64,000 bases of DNA from Dipylidium caninum (lineage: Eukaryota > Platyhelminthes > Cestoda > Cyclophyllidea > Dipylidiidae). The position numbers and the translations under genes were made by a program. The stretch's first letter is position 1. Every line of letters starts with the position of its first letter. Under the pieces are notes generated by a model. The model did not search any database. It saw only the letters and a program-made list of their open reading frames with translations, and was not told the DNA's origin. Where the stretch lies: the NCBI GenBank assembly GCA_017562135.1, contig QEYB01001312.1, positions 1,798,001-1,862,000 of the forward strand. The letters run 5' to 3'. Positions 1-14,800 of the stretch are shown piece after piece.

Positions 1-2290
1 TATGGCTCCACAGACATCGCTTGCATGTAACCTAATTTCGAATTTAGGGCAGTAGGTGGCAAAACTATGTGTTTAGCCATGAAAAAAATCAGTTCGTTGC
101 ACTCCGTTGACGAGCTTGACAACTTAAATATATGATAATTCAAGCTGTATTCGCGCGTGTGAGACTTGCAGTAGAATTTTCCGCTCAACCTACGATGCAG
201 TTACTTCCCAGCCGGAGGAGGGAGTAACCGGCGCTGGGTGCACCATAAGCCACCGCCGCGAGGAAGTGCGGCGAATTGCTGGGAGACGAGGTGGCACCAC
301 AGTGAAGTAGAGGGACAATCTGAAAATGCTTCCCCATGGCCTCCGTGAATACATACATGGTTCACACATTTTTTTCTAAATTCCTTTCCTACATTTTTTG
401 AAAAAAGACTTGCACACGTACTAATACATTTAAATATTTTGAACTCGTTAACAGATGTATTTTTTAGGTAATTGCCACAACATTTCGTGTAAGCAGCTCC
501 ACTCCTCTGTCTTAATTGTGCCGATTAGGGTTGAAGGAGCCTCAGTTTAGAGTAAGAATCGGGGACTGTTATCGCGGAACCCGCCTCCTTTCCGTGAATA
601 GCGTCTTTGGCGACCAAGTTGAGACTCTAAAAACCCTCATCCTTCTAAGACAAATGGTTAGAGGGAACATGGGCTCAAACGTCTAGGATGGCACTATGAG
701 AGCCTATTTTGTGATCCGTTCGGTTTGTTATTTAACTCCGTTAAGCAGTAACATCTGGGAGAGGAATGTCACTTTTATTATTGCCACGATGCATTGATAT
801 TGAAAGAGTTATGCTTCATTGGGATTAACTGCCTCTCAATAAAACCAGACGACCGGTGGTTCTTCGCTGCCTGGATTTGGAATTCTCATGGTCACAGAAA
901 GCAAATCCCCCTGATGTGCATTCTGGCGGATTCAAGATGCCAGGCATTCCGTGTCTCGAGATGTGGCTAGCAGTTCCACCGGCTCAAGTGGGGGGAATTT
1001 TCTTCCGCGCCTTTCAATGGAGGAGGGGAAAAGTGGCACCCTTCATTAATCCACTCACAATTACTTCCTCGATGTCACTAGCACTTCTCTTGCAATTACT
1101 CGCTGATAGCATTGAGGTGCAGCAGAACAGAAAATGTCGACAACGAAATGGGCGGATTTGCATAACAAGTTGAAGTCTTGTGGCAAAGTTTAAGTATTAT
1201 TTGTTCCTCGGAGAAGAGGGTGTACCATTTCCCAATTGCCGCCAGAAAAGGATCGTCGTCTTGGCAATGCGAGTCGGGGGGGGGGGGGTGAGAGCCATAA
1301 TTAGAGCCGACGTTAGTGGGATTCGCGGTCGCTGACCTCCGGGACGAAAGCTCGGCCACAGTTACCTCTAATTTCACGAGTTTCAACATTCTGTCTATTC
1401 ATGCTTTAAGTAGTCTTAAACTGGGGATTTTTGTTTAATCATTTTTTTTTCGAATCCCATCATTACTCAACAGACAGATGGCGCCATATGCTCCTTCGTT
1501 TCCATACCTCGGAATTCAGAAAAGGAGGTGAATTCGCTGTTCACTTTGATAGTACTAGGATATTTATGAAATTCTAAGCCCGCAAACACAGCTATATTTT
1601 GCCTCTTCAAAAATTTTACCAGTAAAGATGATGCCAGCCTCAGAAGTGAGGGATACTGTCGATTAACGAACTGTTCTCGTATATCCTCCTTGTTTGCCCG
1701 TTTGATGAGTTGGATGGGACGGAAGTGGAGGGCTTTCATGAGCATTTGACAATGTTTTCTGCCCTCAGTGGTCTTCTTGCTTTCTATGACGTCCACAGGG
1801 AATAAAATAATAATGGAGGACGAAAATAAGACTAACATTATTACGCGTATTTACTCCTCGAATGTCTGACTTGGTCAATAAACCTCCTGGGAGGCTTCAA
1901 AACCACCACTTGACTCGTGGCGAGGTATTTCAGGAAATATGCTGTTTTGTCATAAAATATGAAACTGTTAGACCTCGGGATACCTCCAGCTCCTCTCAAT
2001 GATCAAAGTTCGCGTTTCTTCGAATGACCACCCTTCAGCAATCTTCTGTGAGGTAGTTTGTTGTGTGTTTCAAAGAGAGGAAAATGAGCCTTGAGCAGGG
2101 CCAGAGCCCGGAGTAAACTATAAAGAGACGGTGCAGCACACGGGCCCGCACGAATTGAAGGAAACATCTTCTCTCCACGCGCCTTCGCGTCGGATGGTAG
2201 TATGGGCGGGTCTGTCAGTTGTAGAGGACTTTCGCGTGTGGCGGAAGTCCGAATAACTGGCAAATACACCTGCAAATCTGCATTTTTCGT

Positions 2291-2370
2291 GCACACAGAG
2301 TGGCCACCGTAGCGCGAGTGTTTTGTTAACGCACACAGAGTGGCCACCGTAGCGCGAGTGTTTTGTTAAC
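2291..2370. repeat. Exact 40-bp tandem duplication (2 copies)
   Basis: A 40-bp unit beginning GCACACAGAGTGG and ending TTTTGTTAAC occurs twice head to tail with no mismatch (2291-2330 and 2331-2370). Absence of divergence suggests a recent duplication or an array that varies in copy number between individuals. Confidence 0.95.
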
Positions 2371-3475
2371 GCAGCCGTGAAAAATTTAAATGGCCTTAAA
2401 ATATAAGTTGGCCGTTGGAAGCAGATTCTTAACCCATTGCAACTGTGAGGTCCCATAATTTCCACCGCAGTAAGGCACTGGGGTAGCCGAAATTTATCAC
2501 TCTCTCTGCTATAAAATGGCTGATGTCTCGCGCATCTTCCCCATTGCGTTAATGCGCAATCTCCCACTGATGTTTAAGACTTTTCTCGGAGAGGGGAGAA
2601 AAGGTAAAGTCCCTTGCAGACTCGATTGTTTTCACGTCACTGACAAATGAGCCTTTCCTTCATCTGGTGTGCTATGATAACCATTAACAGAGGAAAAATG
2701 TCTCCTCCGTTTAAAGAAGTTCACTTAATAGATGCCAAGAATGATGCCATTGTCGAGTAGTGAGGGCAACCAAATTGTGAATTTTGAAGTAGGTTTGAGT
2801 TTCTTTGACTCCTCCTCATCACCAGCCAATAGAGTCTACCAACTTTGTCCACTCATTGTTTCAGATGTGTGCCTATGACGACCTATTATTACATCAAAAT
2901 TGCACGAAACCACAACACCGCTTCGTCTTTTGCATTACTTCTCCGTAAAAAGTGTTTCCCCGTCTCAAAAGAACCCTTTCTAAATTAAGGCAGGGTTGAC
3001 TTCGCTGATTTATGTGAACACAAACTTCTTATAAATTAAGCGAATTTTTACCAGTAGATTAATGAGTTAGGGATCGCAAATCATCAGGAAGCATTTTTGA
3101 CAATCAGATGTCATCGTCATGTAAGAGTTTCTTTCTGAACATCTTAATGGCCCCAAATTCCTACTCGCAAGTTGCGTGGCTTTAGTGGGCCACTGAAAAC
3201 CTGAAAGAGGCAACAGTCTTTTTCTAGTTAATGAAAGGCCGCATTTATAATCGAGCTGGGGGCAACATCTCCTTCTTTGGCCTTTTAGCTATGGCGATAT
3301 TGTACCCGTCACGGTGGTGGGGAAAATTTTTGGAGGGATTTGCTCCCTTTCCGGGGTCCTCGTAATAGCTCTTCCCGTTCCTGTCATTGTCTCCAACTTC
3401 GCACGCATCTACCAACAGAGTCAACAAGCTGACAAGAAACGCAGCCAACAAGTAAGGATGCGATATCTTTAACTC

Positions 3476-3550
3476 CCGCCCTGCCAATTTCTGGCGTATC
3501 CCGCCCTGCCAATTTCTGGCGTATCCCGCCCTGCCAATTTCTGGCGTATC
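3476..3550. repeat. 25-bp minisatellite, 3 exact copies
   Basis: A 25-bp unit (CCGCCCTGCC followed by AATTTCTGGCGTATC) is repeated three times without mismatch. Read on the minus strand, 25 bp is not a multiple of three, so the array shifts frame at each copy and is unlikely to be coding. Confidence 0.95.
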
Positions 3551-6500
3551 TGACAGTTCGTTACCGCCTTCGGGCGATGGCGTAGGAAGCGGGGTGGACG
3601 ATGGCGCCCGATGGGCGAGGGCGCTAGAATGAGGCGGAGGGGAGAGGAGTCTGAAATCGTCCACTTGCACACGACCAATGCATTTCTGTCGCTATCAGCA
3701 GCCTTTGATTAATGGTTGATTTTGTTAAAAATGGGTTGTTTCACTTCCCCCCCCCCCCTTCCTCACCCTCTCGTCTCCATTCTTTGTCCCTTTTGCTTTC
3801 TTACCACCTGAGATTCATTCCTTTGTAAATATCACCGTGATTGCAGGCACTTAGCAGCCGCGCCGCGTTGGCCTTATTAATTGAGGTTTTTTTGTGACAC
3901 GAGGCCTGCGGACAGTCGCAGGAGAATATCAGAGCAACAGTTCTCCCCTACCTTAATAGACTTATCCCGAAAACTAAACACACACACTTAATGCAGGTCC
4001 CTTAGATACGTTAATCTTGCGTGTCTTCTGTGGCAAAATGTCCGCACTTGGGCTAAGCTCGCGTTGTACCACCGGAAGGACATGCAGGAGGGTGTGTGCC
4101 ACTGCTAGACGGTCGCAGCGGACGAATGTGTTGAGGCTTAGCTAACGTAAATGGGCTTTGACCACCTCTTCGTCAAGGCTCTTCGCCGGTACAGATATGG
4201 CCAAAGAGCGCCGAAATTTTTGGATTCGCACCCTTCCTGTCGGGGGCCGTGGGCAGCCATTGGGAGCTCTGGACGCTCCACATAAGCGGACAACAGGTGC
4301 TGCGCAGAAACCTAGTAGATGAAACGTGAGAGAATCAAATTAAACGGTCACAACGACCCACAAGTGCTCTCGCCTAACCGCCTGAGTAATAAAGACTTTT
4401 TAGGCTTTTGTACTGGGAAATACCTATTTGGCGCACGATCATTTGGTTACGAGGGGATGGAGAGACGCGTTTTCTGCAGTTCATTCGTGGGAATATGAAA
4501 TTGCGACATGCAACTGTTTCGTCATATTAAGTGGGAAGCTAGAAGAGGAGAAAACCCAGTGACAGAAAGCGTGTCATTCTCGTTTACTGTGACCAGGGCG
4601 CTCTTATGATAGCCCGTGAAATAAGATGATAAAGCGACCATTGCCTCTGGCTTAAATTCTAACAAGGCTCATAGCAGCATGTAGAGGCGCAAAAGTGAGT
4701 AGTAGCATCGCTTGAGAAAACGGAAGTGACTCCCAGAGGGTGATTTACTTTAATAAATAGAAATCATTTATGGTTCATAAAACGGGATGTATTCCTTCAT
4801 TCTACGGGCCTTCTAACCCCTGCTAGACTGAAGCTCACGTTAGTGCTCGTCGGAAGAGCTCAAGACACACTTAAGTAGACTCTAATAGATTCTGTAGATC
4901 ACATTCGTGTGGAAGCGTTTACTGTTTGCGTCGTTCCAACATGTTGGGGTGCAGGGGTTGATTGAGGTTGGTCCGAGCCGCAAAATACATCAAAAGTTAA
5001 TGGGTCTGCGGCGAAAAGACACTAAGTGTTTTCTCTTCCGCTCATTATAAAATTCAACAGTCGACCGTGGAAAATGTAGTCTGTTGAAAGAAATCGGGGG
5101 GAATACCAAGCAGGGTAAGTCTCTGCCTTCCGAAATATCACAGTGTCCTAGATGCTCTCGGGCTTAGTGCCGTGTGCAAATTATTCATGCTCGGAGTGAA
5201 ACTATTTCACTTCGCTTCAGGCGAGCTTCTGCCCGTCAAAGTCTTAATTTTGCCCAAACTGATCGTAGCATCTGCCTCACCAGGACCGCTTACTTGTCCC
5301 TCACCGCTCGAAACCAGTGCGGGCTGGAAAGAGTAAATCTGCTGCTACTGCTTCTTACGACATACCAAATCGCGGTGGCATTGACACTTTCGGTGCTGCT
5401 GAGCAGTGCCACTTGTAGCTTCCGGGTGGGGACGCATGGACCGCAGTCTGCTATGGCCAATGCTTATTTTGGCCAGAAAATGAGCCCATCTGATTGAAAA
5501 CCACTGTTTCTGGAGCCACTGATCGCATACCGGAATTAATGTACCGCTTGCGCTGAAAAATGGAGGAGTCTTATCTATTCCGTCTTTTCGTCTCCCTCGG
5601 GCGTAGTTTCTTTAAGTGGTCTGGAGTCCTGCCCAGCCGTCGGATTAGCCTGACGCTTAATATCCTAGCCGAAGTCGGGGATTTGAGAGAGGATGATACT
5701 CTGTTTGTTTGCTCTATCTGCATTTTTCCCTTATGAGACATTTGAAGCACCTTGGTTTGAGCAGATACTGAATTTCCATTGCTGAGTTGTGTTGACGATG
5801 ACTTGGACGCAGAAAACGCGTTTATACAACTGATATGCATAACTGCTGATGCGACCAACCCAGTGGTGCGGGGGCAACTGTTTCGGGGCCCTCCCTCGTC
5901 TTGTGGTGAGAAAATCACTCTTTTATATGCTACCAATGGCACTTCCCCGGATTCCGTTTCAGTGTTCTTCAACTATTTGGGCAACGGTTAGGGCCAGTGA
6001 TGCGAAGCATCCTATTTTCCCGCATGTCTCCGTAATGACGAAGTTAGCCCGAATAAATGGCAGTGATAAACGGAGGAGGGAAGTTGATTGCTTCAGCCTC
6101 ATGAAGCGTGAGAAATGGTCTCATTCGTTATAACCACGAGAGCTGGCAAAGGTGCTTAATGACTTAGCCGTGGACGACGACCGCTTGCTCCTCCTCCAAA
6201 GATGTCACCCTGAAAACTCAAATGCGCAGTCATCCCTGAGGCAAGTAGAACAATTCCGCTTTTACAGCCATCCGAGTCTGCTGCAATGGTGACTGGCGGT
6301 GTACGGACATTTCATTTTTTCTTTACTTTTACCCGGTGAGTTTGTACTGGTCATACTTTGCCTGATCAACAGTTCTTCCACCCTCGTTGCATCCCACTGG
6401 CCGCGTGATTTGTCACAAATCATACAGTGCACTCCATTTCGTCTGTCAGTGTCAATTTTCTCTTCGAAGGACTCTGATCGGGTATTTCGAGCGACTGCCC

Positions 6501-9500
6501 ACGCATTCCTCAAATAAGCTCTTTTTGCTGTGTAGTTTGGTTTCGTTAACAGACTGTTGAACAGCTACGCCTCAGCCACGTTCATTACCGCTGTGAATGG
6601 GAGTAAAATTCCTCCACACCGGTGTTAAAGACGATCAGACAGAACACTAGCAACCTGATGGGCGCTTCACCTCGTGCGTCTGTCCGGTCGCTTTGTCCCT
6701 CGTCCTTTCGGGCAAAACGCTCCGCACTCAATTATGCCCCTAAGACATACACCCCTCGATATCGCAACAGATAGCCTCTTCCCTTTTTTTTGTTTCCCAC
6801 ATGACCCTTTTGCTGAGATATCACTTAGGCCCTGGGAAGAAACAGGGAGGAACAGATTTACTCCCTTAAGTCCCAGACATTTGGAAAAATCACAGAATTG
6901 TTAGCGTTTGTACACGAAGAACAGAATAAGTCTGTCTTCGGTTTGGATGAGTCTTCGCCATTTAGGGTATATTCATTGGGGAGTTACTTCTTACCAAGGC
7001 AGAGTAGCCGTTTGAATAGGCAGTGAGAAGATTTAAATATTAATGACTGTTAGAAGAAGCGTGTCCGCCGAGATGATGATAAATCAGCCTCATTTTCGTT
7101 TCTAAGGTCGCTGCCACTTACGAATATTTGAATATTGTAGTGTATACTTCAAATGCCACATTTATTTTGCGAAATGCCGCGATACATCTGACCCATTCCA
7201 ACTGGCGCTCCACCAAAAAAATGCCTCTTTCCCACTTGTGCCAACCAAAGCCCCTTTATGATTTCCCGACTCAAGGTAGATGTCCAACCACTTTGAGGAA
7301 TAATTTGGCCTTTGCCTTCCCGTCTGTCACCACTAGGCCTCGAAAGCCGCAAGATTCAAATTACTCGCGCGCGAGCAGCACTCGGCTTTCCTAATGGGCA
7401 AGCGGCTGGCGGCGGAGGTGTACATGAAGGCGGGGAACACTGCGAGAGGTGACACCTTAAAGGGCACCGGCGGTTGCAGCGAGGCGGCGGCGGCGGAAGG
7501 GACGGCACGAGCCGCGGCTGATCACCTGAGCAGTGAAAAGATGTTGCCGCGCGGTCAAAAGTGCGACCTCCTCGGCGACTTCTCAGAGGGACTCAGGAGC
7601 ACTCCGCCTCCACTCAACTGTCTCACCCTGAGTCCTCCTCAGCTGCAGCACTACCATCTCCTTCTGTGTCTCGAGCACCTAATTGTAGGGGTCCTCGCTG
7701 TTAATGCTTTTCTTGGATAAACTGCTCAAATTTCGCTATCTTGTGAGTAAGTCGAAATCCGTGTCGCCAATGGAGGCACTTTTATACGAGGTGGCTGAGA
7801 CCTGTGTCGATTGAAATGTTAATGGGTAATGGTTAAGTGGACAACCGCTTAACTCGCCTTCAATGTCATTACTTAAAGTTATACGGTTGACTGGGTTGAG
7901 AAAACGGTGCCGGCAGGTGGCGGGAGGAGGTGAGCTTCTAATGCACTTTCAGGTTCCGGTGGTGCTTGGCATTGGTCCCTCCGATTCTCTGTTAATTAGG
8001 CAAATGTCAGCAGACATCCAGTGGCTAAGAGGTCGCTTCTTTTCTTCTTTACATCCACTAGACCTCGTTCCTCATAATAAACTGGATAAAATTGTTTGCC
8101 GCTTGTAAGGTGAGATCATGCTAAGTAGGGTGCCTTCCAAATCAAGATTTCTGAGAAAATAGCAGTCACTACAGGATTTTGCACCTAATTTGAGATTTCT
8201 GTCCCCTTCCTTCTTTCCTTCCTCCTCACTCTGGCTGCCCTGTGCTGTGCTGCGAGTCGGTGCCCACACTCGCGTCGTCCTGCAAGGATGCGTGAGGGCG
8301 CCTCCGTGGACAGCGGGGCTGTCAGTTGTCGCTTGAAACAAGCGTCTCTAAAACTAGCATTTGTAGACGAATAGCCCATACTCTTCGCTGACAATGTTCC
8401 ATCCTCAGCCACCTTCCTAGATTCTATCGTGCATAGTTGAGCTACGCTATGCGATTTTTTCCCCATAAATTGTCGTTACTCCCCAAATAACCCCGAACAA
8501 AGTGCATGAGATCGTGTAATTCCCTATAATTTAGTTATGACTGGTGTATGGAGAGTTAAACGGAAGTGATCGAGCAAGTGGGACCAGTGTTGAGGCTGGT
8601 CTGCATCGCCCCCTCTTGAGTACGCTCATTTGAAGAAAAAAGCAATCTTGGGAAGTCACTTTCTAACGCTCACCACCATACACGGCAATGAAGCCCCTCA
8701 TTTCAAATCGCGCTACCATAGTCCACAGGGCAGGTGACACAATTTGTCGCACATCCCAAGCACTCGTAGTAAAAGCATCCACCGCCACACAACCGTTTGT
8801 TATCTCCCTAACGAAGAACGTGCGGTAACCGGCCGAAGGTATCCTGTGCATTCCCTTGCCAGGTCGTCCCCACGTATGATTCTCTGTTTACCGAGTGCCA
8901 AATGCCGTTTCTTCTGTGCACAAATTTAAGCGTGATTATTTGAATGAAATGACAGCAACTTTACTGGTAAATGCAGCTAGTCTCTTTACGTCGGGGGGTA
9001 GCAAAAAGTCCTGTTAGCGGTGGGGTCGGGTTGGCCTCTATGACTTTCTCCGCCCTCAATACTCGCCACTTACTTATCTACGACGAATACGCCAACTAAA
9101 CGCATGTCTTTGCAACTAACTCGTCTCTTTTTCGACATGATTCACCGCTGAAAATGAGGCAATTTGACGATTATTAGGCGGTCCTGAAAGAAGGTCTTTC
9201 GTCCTCCTTCATGGTAGATGGGAGTCCAGGCCGGAAAACCCCTTTCTTCTTGCTGCTCTGTTGCGAATAAGGGTGAATAAGGCAGCGGAACTACATGTTA
9301 AGATTGAAAAAAGTCCCGTCTTACCTTTTACGTACCTTAATCACTGCTTCTCTGTTGTGTGTGTTCATAAGTGATCAAATTTTGCATCGAAAGTTCCCCC
9401 CTCAACTCCGCATGAATAGGAAAGTGGGAGACCCGCTTCCGTGGCAGGTAGATCTCAAGGCGTTGCCTCGGGGCTTGGAGTCAACAAAACTCCACAGTGG

Positions 9501-11827
9501 TGCTTTGGTGACCGCCATCGGGGAAGTTAGCTCTTGCTAAAAATACTGCCTTCGAGCGCCATGGCAACAAACGGTGGAACTTGCGTCACTTGACCACGCC
9601 AAAATGGAGGGTGTAAAAGGAGGCCTGGCAAAAGTAACTTGAGTCCACTTTGGTGCAACTGTTTACGAATTTCCTTATGTGTTTGTCGATGTTTAGAGTC
9701 AAAAACCCGGTGACGACGGAAAACGCGGGGTGTAACAATGCAAAGACCGAACCATTGTCGGCTTTCGAGGTAAGTCGCAAGGGAAATATGACTTGTAATG
9801 AACCAGCTAACTTTTGCTGGCTCTCATTTGGAGTAGATCTAATTAGAGGTAAGCGGTTGGACCTTGGCCTCATCACCACGAGCCCTTTTTAATATGGCTC
9901 CTCAAATCACTTCTTCCATCCTGTGGGTTTGCATCCACATTGCTCCGCTTAACGAATTGGAGGAATTTTCCGCCCTATGCAAAAATTAGGCCGCACTTAC
10001 ACGGACACATTGGGAAGCGAGTTGGGGTCTTGGTCGCGGGGTCGTCAACCCGACCCGACAGACTCCGGGAGCAGTTGAGAGGAGCCAAACGTCTACCTAG
10101 CAGGGTCATTTGGTGCCTCCGGAAGGGTCACTTGAGGCAAATAAGTTTGCCATAAGGCGAGTTTTCTCGCAAAATCACCTCCTTTTCGACCAGTACGGTT
10201 TGCTCTAAGCATTATCTGTTTGAAGTTGTCGGATTCAACTATTTTGTACGTTTTCCTCTTCAATGTCAGTGTTGGACGTCCAAAAGTGGATTGAAAATTT
10301 TCATTCAACATTCTAAATCATTAGGAATGTAAACACGTTGAGATACTCTGTGGGTGTGTTGCTTCTGAAGCATCCTCCTTCCATCTCTTGGGTTTAAGCA
10401 CGAAAACCTCCCCCAAAGTAGTAAACTCCCCTTGTGTCCACACATCCTCCATTGGCGTTTCTTTCCGAAGCAAATCCCTTCCTCCATGCGATGCATTATT
10501 TATTGGCGTTCCATTCGATCTCTTCCCGGATGACGTCTGACAACACGACATTCTCCTCGGTGTCATTAAGTCACCAGACTGTCCGTGGTGATCCTCGGAC
10601 GTGGGACGGCGAGGGGTAGGCCACTTCTCCGCCTCAACCTCGTCGAAATTGCAGTGCTTGCGCAGATGTGTAGAAGCACCCGACATCGCGCAGTACTTTC
10701 AGTCTCTACATGAAACATTAAAGCTCTGGAGCAGTGACAAAGTCACCAACTTCTTCTGGGTCTGAGGCGGCTTCGAATTGATCATCGAGCCTCTTTGCGC
10801 CGTGAAATCGCGTTGACTTGGGACAAAGGTATTTACTAAATCTGGCGTATGAGATTGTTGCTAGTTAATCTGCGACAAACATACTTTACAGAAAGGAAAA
10901 GACGAAAAGCCCAGAAGGTGACCATAGTTGTGACCAGACAAAAAAACACTCCTCTGATCCTCGTGTATTCTGTGAGCACAGGCAAATGTCGATGGATGGC
11001 AAATTAGGAAAAAAAGGGCAAACAACGTGCTTAGGGTAGAAAGCCTCCTCCACGCGACTGTAGCCTCAAAATCCCTTCACTTGCTTTAATGCGCTTAAAG
11101 CCGACTTTATCCCTGCCTGTAAGAGGAAGTGCGAAAGGTGAAGGGAGACAATAAACAAGTAACTTGTTGTACCATAAATTTCGCAATATTTTCAGCGAAA
11201 TCTAGACGCATTAAGGTGGTTCATGCTTTAAACTCCCACCTTTCAGGTTCCCCGTGCCCACCGCGTGGATCTCAAGTCAATCCGCCCCCGCCGAGTCGGA
11301 TTATATACACTAAAAGCGGCTCCACTGCGCCGCCTCCTTCTGTCCATTTGAAAGGAAGAGTGCATTTTTCACCTTATCCATCTGAATGTCTCTTCGTGGA
11401 GAACAAGTAAAGTATTGTGTCTCTGTCCGTGCGCACATTTACATTCTACTGAAGGTTGAGGAGAGGGCAGTCTGAGTCGTTAATGAGAACAACGGAAGCG
11501 TGTCGTAAAGCCTAATGACTTGAGGCAAGTCTGCGTATTATGGCACGCCGTGGAGGTTGGAGGAGCACGCGACATTTGGAGCCTCGTTTTCACTGCTTTC
11601 CTTAGCCATCCTCGTCACCTCCAGTCTCGGCAACCTCTGTTTAACAATCCAAAATTACTCCGACAATATGGGTCATGGGGAAAGCGTTCTCTGTCATTTA
11701 TTACAGAAGGGGGAAATCTTCCGTTCTAGTGGAGGTAAAGCACTGGCCGAAGAATTATGCGACAATTATTTTGAACGAATGGGCCCTAGCGGCAATTAAT
11801 ACATCATTTACGTCAACTCCCCTTCTT

Positions 11828-11841
11828 GGGGGGGGGGGGGG
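11828..11841. repeat. Poly-G run of 14
   Basis: This is the longest of several uninterrupted G or C runs in the window (others begin at 1276, 3747, 14387, 25641 and 46517). Such runs are prone to slippage and to sequencing-length error. Confidence 0.9.
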
Positions 11842-14800
11842 TTAACTTAAAAGGAACTTGAGAGAGTGGTCTAAATGCCAAGACCTCCGACCATCACGTA
11901 GCCTTGCGTGCTGGTCACAAAGCCGCAAACATGTTAAAGACGGAGAGGGGAAATGATAAGCTGAGCAGAACCTCCTCTCCGTGTCTTATTCCTCATGGCA
12001 CGAATTTCAAAAGTTTAATCTTACCAAGGCCACTTTGATCCGGCAGCCTTCACCCAGTATGTGGTCTCGTTAAATTAAGTGTTCAGGCGAAAAGACATTT
12101 TAGCGGCATTTGGATTTGCTGTCCGGTGGGGCACCAATGACCTCGGTTTGTCCACACTAGGGAACAGGCCTATTCGTTTGGATTTAAGGAGGCTCAACCG
12201 TAGAAATTAAGGCTCGTTTACACCGTTCACTTAACCTGAATGGCTGTGCTCTCCGTGGATGGTCTTCACTGGCTAAAGTAAAGAAAGTTGGTGTTTTTAA
12301 GTCAGAAACGCAAAACATCTTACAGACAGGCCGGGGACCAAGTTACAATTCTGGGGTCCTTCCAACTCAGCTCCGAAGGTGTTTCTCGTCCGTTGGGAAA
12401 ATAACATTTTTTATCTGTTGATTTTTGCGATGCTTCAGAGCTCTTCGTCCATTATTTCCTGTCTCAACTCATACTCTGTGCGCCCGGAAACCCTCTGCAG
12501 CGACTGCGGACAAGCTGTGCATGACTGGCCACTTTACGTTATGAAGATTTATAACCTGGCTCTTATTCCCTTAGGTTCATTTGCACTTACAATTGCAATG
12601 TCAATCACAATTTATTTAAGCATTTTTATAATACTTCGTTGTGTGGTGCTCCAACTTTTAAATCAAGGCATTTTATTAATTCGACCACCTAATAAGCGGT
12701 CTACTGCTTAAGGACCAGACTTTAAAAGTGCAGTTGGGTGAATTTCACCGGAATCACAAAACCTGGCGGGCGGTTGATTGTGTTCCTGCTTCTGTTCAGA
12801 CGACTGACATCGCTGAGGGGACAAATTTCTTGCCACGATAGTGGGAGAGAATGGTTTAGCCGGGGATGGATCAAACAACCGTTTCCAAGGGATGCATTTA
12901 AATCGACCTCGTCTAATGAGACTGTTTCCCTTTAACAGACGGGCAGGACTGCGACCGGAATGAAGAAGTGACATTTATTTCGCAGACAGGTTCGGTGTTT
13001 ACCAAGAGGGCAAAGCAGCCCCCACCCCAAGTTCGACTTCCAAGTGGACCAGGTCCGTGCGTGGCGACCAAGTGCTCCACCATGGTGCATTTCGCATGTG
13101 CCTCACTGTAAAAAGGAGCCAATTGACATAAAGTGCAAAGTGATGAAAAGCGTGTGAGCAAGGAGAACCCTTTTAATTCTCCCACGACGTCATTTCGTAA
13201 CCAGAATCATGGGATACTCTTCTGTGGTCAAGTCAAACTTGAAGAAGCCTAAAGCAATGCTTTTATTTATCTTGCGCGTAATGCGTCTCCCCGTAAGAAA
13301 GCAGACATTGTAAGGATGACACTCAGTTTTGTTTTGGACGAAGAAGTAAATGAACAGCACTTAGTGGATGACACTTAATTGACACTTAGGTGACGGAAGT
13401 GGACGGACGTTATGGGTGGAAAGGGCCAAATTCAGCATGGCCGTGAGGATCAAAATGTCGCCTTGAATGTTCGGGTGATTGGGAAGTTAGCATTTAAAAA
13501 GTATAACGGTGCTTATGGGCAGTTAGACAAAATGCAGGGGGTAGCACTGTATGCTGAAAATATGTCAACCTCGAGACTACTGATTAGAAACTTTTTCTAC
13601 ACTCTGAACATCAGCGTTTTTCATAATGCGACTCATTTATAATTCCCGTGTGCATAATGGCGGCAAGACTAAGATGGCTATTCACTACCCAGCCTACTCG
13701 AAGAAAACAATATGGGAAAAGTTTTCCAGTAGACTGAGATGGTCATGATAGAGGATGAAGTCAGTTGTGTGACAGTTATAATAACGGCGTAATTGTACTG
13801 CCAAATCTTGTTGGAATTTACCGGCCCCCAAATTGCTCGTTCTCTTCAGAAAGACTGTACTGAGAATTTGCGAAATGCGGGGGACCGGTAGTCCACCGCT
13901 TTTCTCCCACTAATTATTAGGGCATGGGATGTTAGAACGTAAATTAGTTGGGTGTAAAGTTGCCTGTGCAATGATACAGTCCAGTTAACGTCATAGATTG
14001 GTAGTAAGATACTCGATGCAAAGTTAAATGCGCTAAAAAACTGGCTCGCACAAGGCCCACACCAGCTAATGAACCGACTTCGTGTCTACCATTGAGACAA
14101 ATGGGGAAGGATACATGTCTTGAATCATTAAACGAGCACGGCGTTGTCTTTTCGGTCGGTGACAAAGGAACCACAGGTTAAGTGATGTTTGTAGAGTCAG
14201 TTTAAATATTCGGGATACCACGTTTTCATGGGGTTATTTAGCTCGTAACGCAGTGGAAACCATTATAACATGCTAATGTGACTTCGATCAGTCTCAACTC
14301 TTATATTTATACACGTAAGGCCGTGAAATAACACTGAGCCACTGCCTTTGTTTGTGGAAACAAGTGATTCCATTGTGCACTATTGACCCCCCCCCCCTTT
14401 TTTTTAAAAAATCTAACGGGCTGATTTTGTACCGTAGAATTCCTCAACAACAGGAGTGATCTACTAACTCGAGTATACGACGAGTAGTGTGTACTAACAC
14501 TTGTGTTCCATTAAGGGCAGATCAAAACATCCAATATGACTTCTGTCCGCTCTTATTGGTGGGAGTTTCAGTTCTAGCATGGTATGCCCGCTAACTTCGC
14601 CAAATATGTGACACACGTTTCAGGACAGCCTCACGATTCCCCGAAATCCTCAAAAAACGGAGTGGGTACAAAATAGAGAAAGTGGTCAATGAAGCCTTGT
14701 GGGGGAATCAGAGTGAAAGTAATGGGCGGGCTCTGAAATCAGGGTAGAAGGAGATAATTACTCGACCGCCATTGGCCAAATTCAATCGCTTTGAGTGGTT

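Noticed and set aside
7394..7720. 108-codon plus-strand open frame in a GC-rich patch
   Set aside because: Its Ala/Gly-rich start comes from a GGC-rich stretch, no family motif is visible, and no splice partner or conserved block supports it.
12379..12711. Plus-strand frame with two hydrophobic segments resembling receptor membrane spans
   Set aside because: T-rich DNA readily gives hydrophobic codons; no receptor signature motif or neighbouring exon is present.
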